From NCBI GenBank assembly GCA_963576735.1, contig OY755191.1, forward strand, positions 11,871,608-11,935,607: 64,000 bases of DNA, in the 5' to 3' direction. The translations under genes were made by a program, and so were the position numbers. This DNA comes from Bedellia somnulentella. Taxonomy: Eukaryota; Arthropoda; Insecta; Lepidoptera; Bedelliidae. Below, one piece after another: positions 63,521 to 64,000 of this stretch; positions within the stretch are counted from its first letter, which is position 1, and every line of letters starts with the position of its first letter. Under the pieces are notes generated by a model that worked only from the letters and a program-made list of their open reading frames with translations, was not told the DNA's origin and ran no database searches.

Positions 63521-64000
63521 ATGGCCGAGAACGATCATGTTTGTGAACAAGACATATTCGAAAGGGACTTGATTCTCGAAGAACTTAGGCGTACATTACA
63601 GTTTGCAACTACCGATGAGCAGCAATTTCGTTCGCGAACTATAGACATTTCAGCTCATCAGAGAAAGTTTACGAAAGTCCAGTGTAAAATAGAAAAAATA
63701 TTGTTTAAACATAAGTACTTTGATAAAGATGAACAAATAACTATTCGGAATGAATTTAACGATTTGTATTATGGCATCTTAGCTCATCTTAACGACCTTA
63801 AACAAAAGGAGGAACGTGTCCGTCGCTCAAGTCGTATTTTTCTTTCATCGTCTGAGGCTCCTCAGCAGTGTCATCACAGTAAAACTTTGCCTACTTTACC
63901 ATTGCCCTCGTTTAGTGGCGATCCTACGGATTGGCCATCATACATTGATTTATTTAAGTCGTTAGTGCATAGCAACAGTGCCTACACGGATGCCGAGAAG
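63521..64000 (+). CDS. BEL/Pao gag protein, runs off the window
   Basis: Open from ATG at 63521 (context AAAATGG) for all 160 codons to the window edge. After an N-terminal charged, helical region (FERDLILEELRRTLQFATT) it reaches LPLPSFSGDPTDWPSYIDLF and KSLVHSNSAYTDAEK, the DUF1759-type gag signature of BEL/Pao elements. The protein would form the particle core around element RNA. Protease, RT and integrase should follow. No stop is present in the visible part, and the LTR with TATA box lies upstream, so this may be a recent copy. Confidence 0.88.
   Translation, partial: MAENDHVCEQDIFERDLILEELRRTLQFATTDEQQFRSRTIDISAHQRKFTKVQCKIEKILFKHKYFDKDEQITIRNEFNDLYYGILAHLNDLKQKEERVRRSSRIFLSSSEAPQQCHHSKTLPTLPLPSFSGDPTDWPSYIDLFKSLVHSNSAYTDAEK

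Overview
The window reads as a piece of an insect nuclear genome, most probably a moth or butterfly (Lepidoptera). The evidence is AT-rich sequence, two intron-containing conserved animal genes, and a crowd of retroelements and DNA elements typical of Lepidoptera: RTE tails ending in (TATG)n, CR1-type and Jockey-type LINEs, Penelope, BEL/Pao, mariner relics, and Helitron 3' ends of the type GAAGCCGGGGCGGGTCGCTAG. No bacterial gene, CRISPR array or viral genome was seen.

Two host genes lie head to tail on the minus strand. BBS5, a subunit of the ciliary BBSome, runs from its start codon at 41418 to its stop at 27050. Seven exons join in frame to 344 codons, and every intron has GT..AG ends. 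A perfect palindromic X-box (RFX site) lies about 107 bp upstream of the start codon. Downstream is MCPH1/microcephalin, a three-BRCT centrosome and DNA-damage protein. Seven exons at 24650..10838 are well supported, plus a tentative 10-codon first exon at 26214..26185. Splice phases agree throughout.

The introns are largely mobile-element graveyards. The 9-kb BBS5 intron 4 holds a 5'-truncated Jockey-type LINE split by a CR1-type LINE that still has an intact 984-codon ORF2. Removing the insertion restores the reading frame of the older element. Next to it is a Penelope element with a GIY-YIG endonuclease domain and 62-bp inverted ends. The MCPH1 introns hold a four-copy array of one SINE-like repeat, a tRNA-derived fold-back element and several TIR elements. 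Outside the genes, the left 10 kb holds a long LINE (ORF2 open from 2580 to 5453). From 48.5 to 57.4 kb there is a direct tandem segmental duplication of about 4.2 kb. Its two copies differ by clean insertions: a Helitron and a SINE-A copy in the right copy, and a SINE-B copy in the left. The window ends inside the gag gene of a BEL/Pao LTR retrotransposon.

Repeat family names used here are local labels. SINE-A is about 250 bp, its head begins near CGGCTTAGAATAGCAC, and its tail matches the RTE 3' end. SINE-B is about 360 bp, tRNA-derived, with a TTATG tail. SINE-C, SINE-D and SINE-E are smaller tRNA-derived families. MITE-D is a 146-bp TIR element. Fold-back (snap-back) inverted duplications recur at several retroelement copies and are the most unusual theme of the window.
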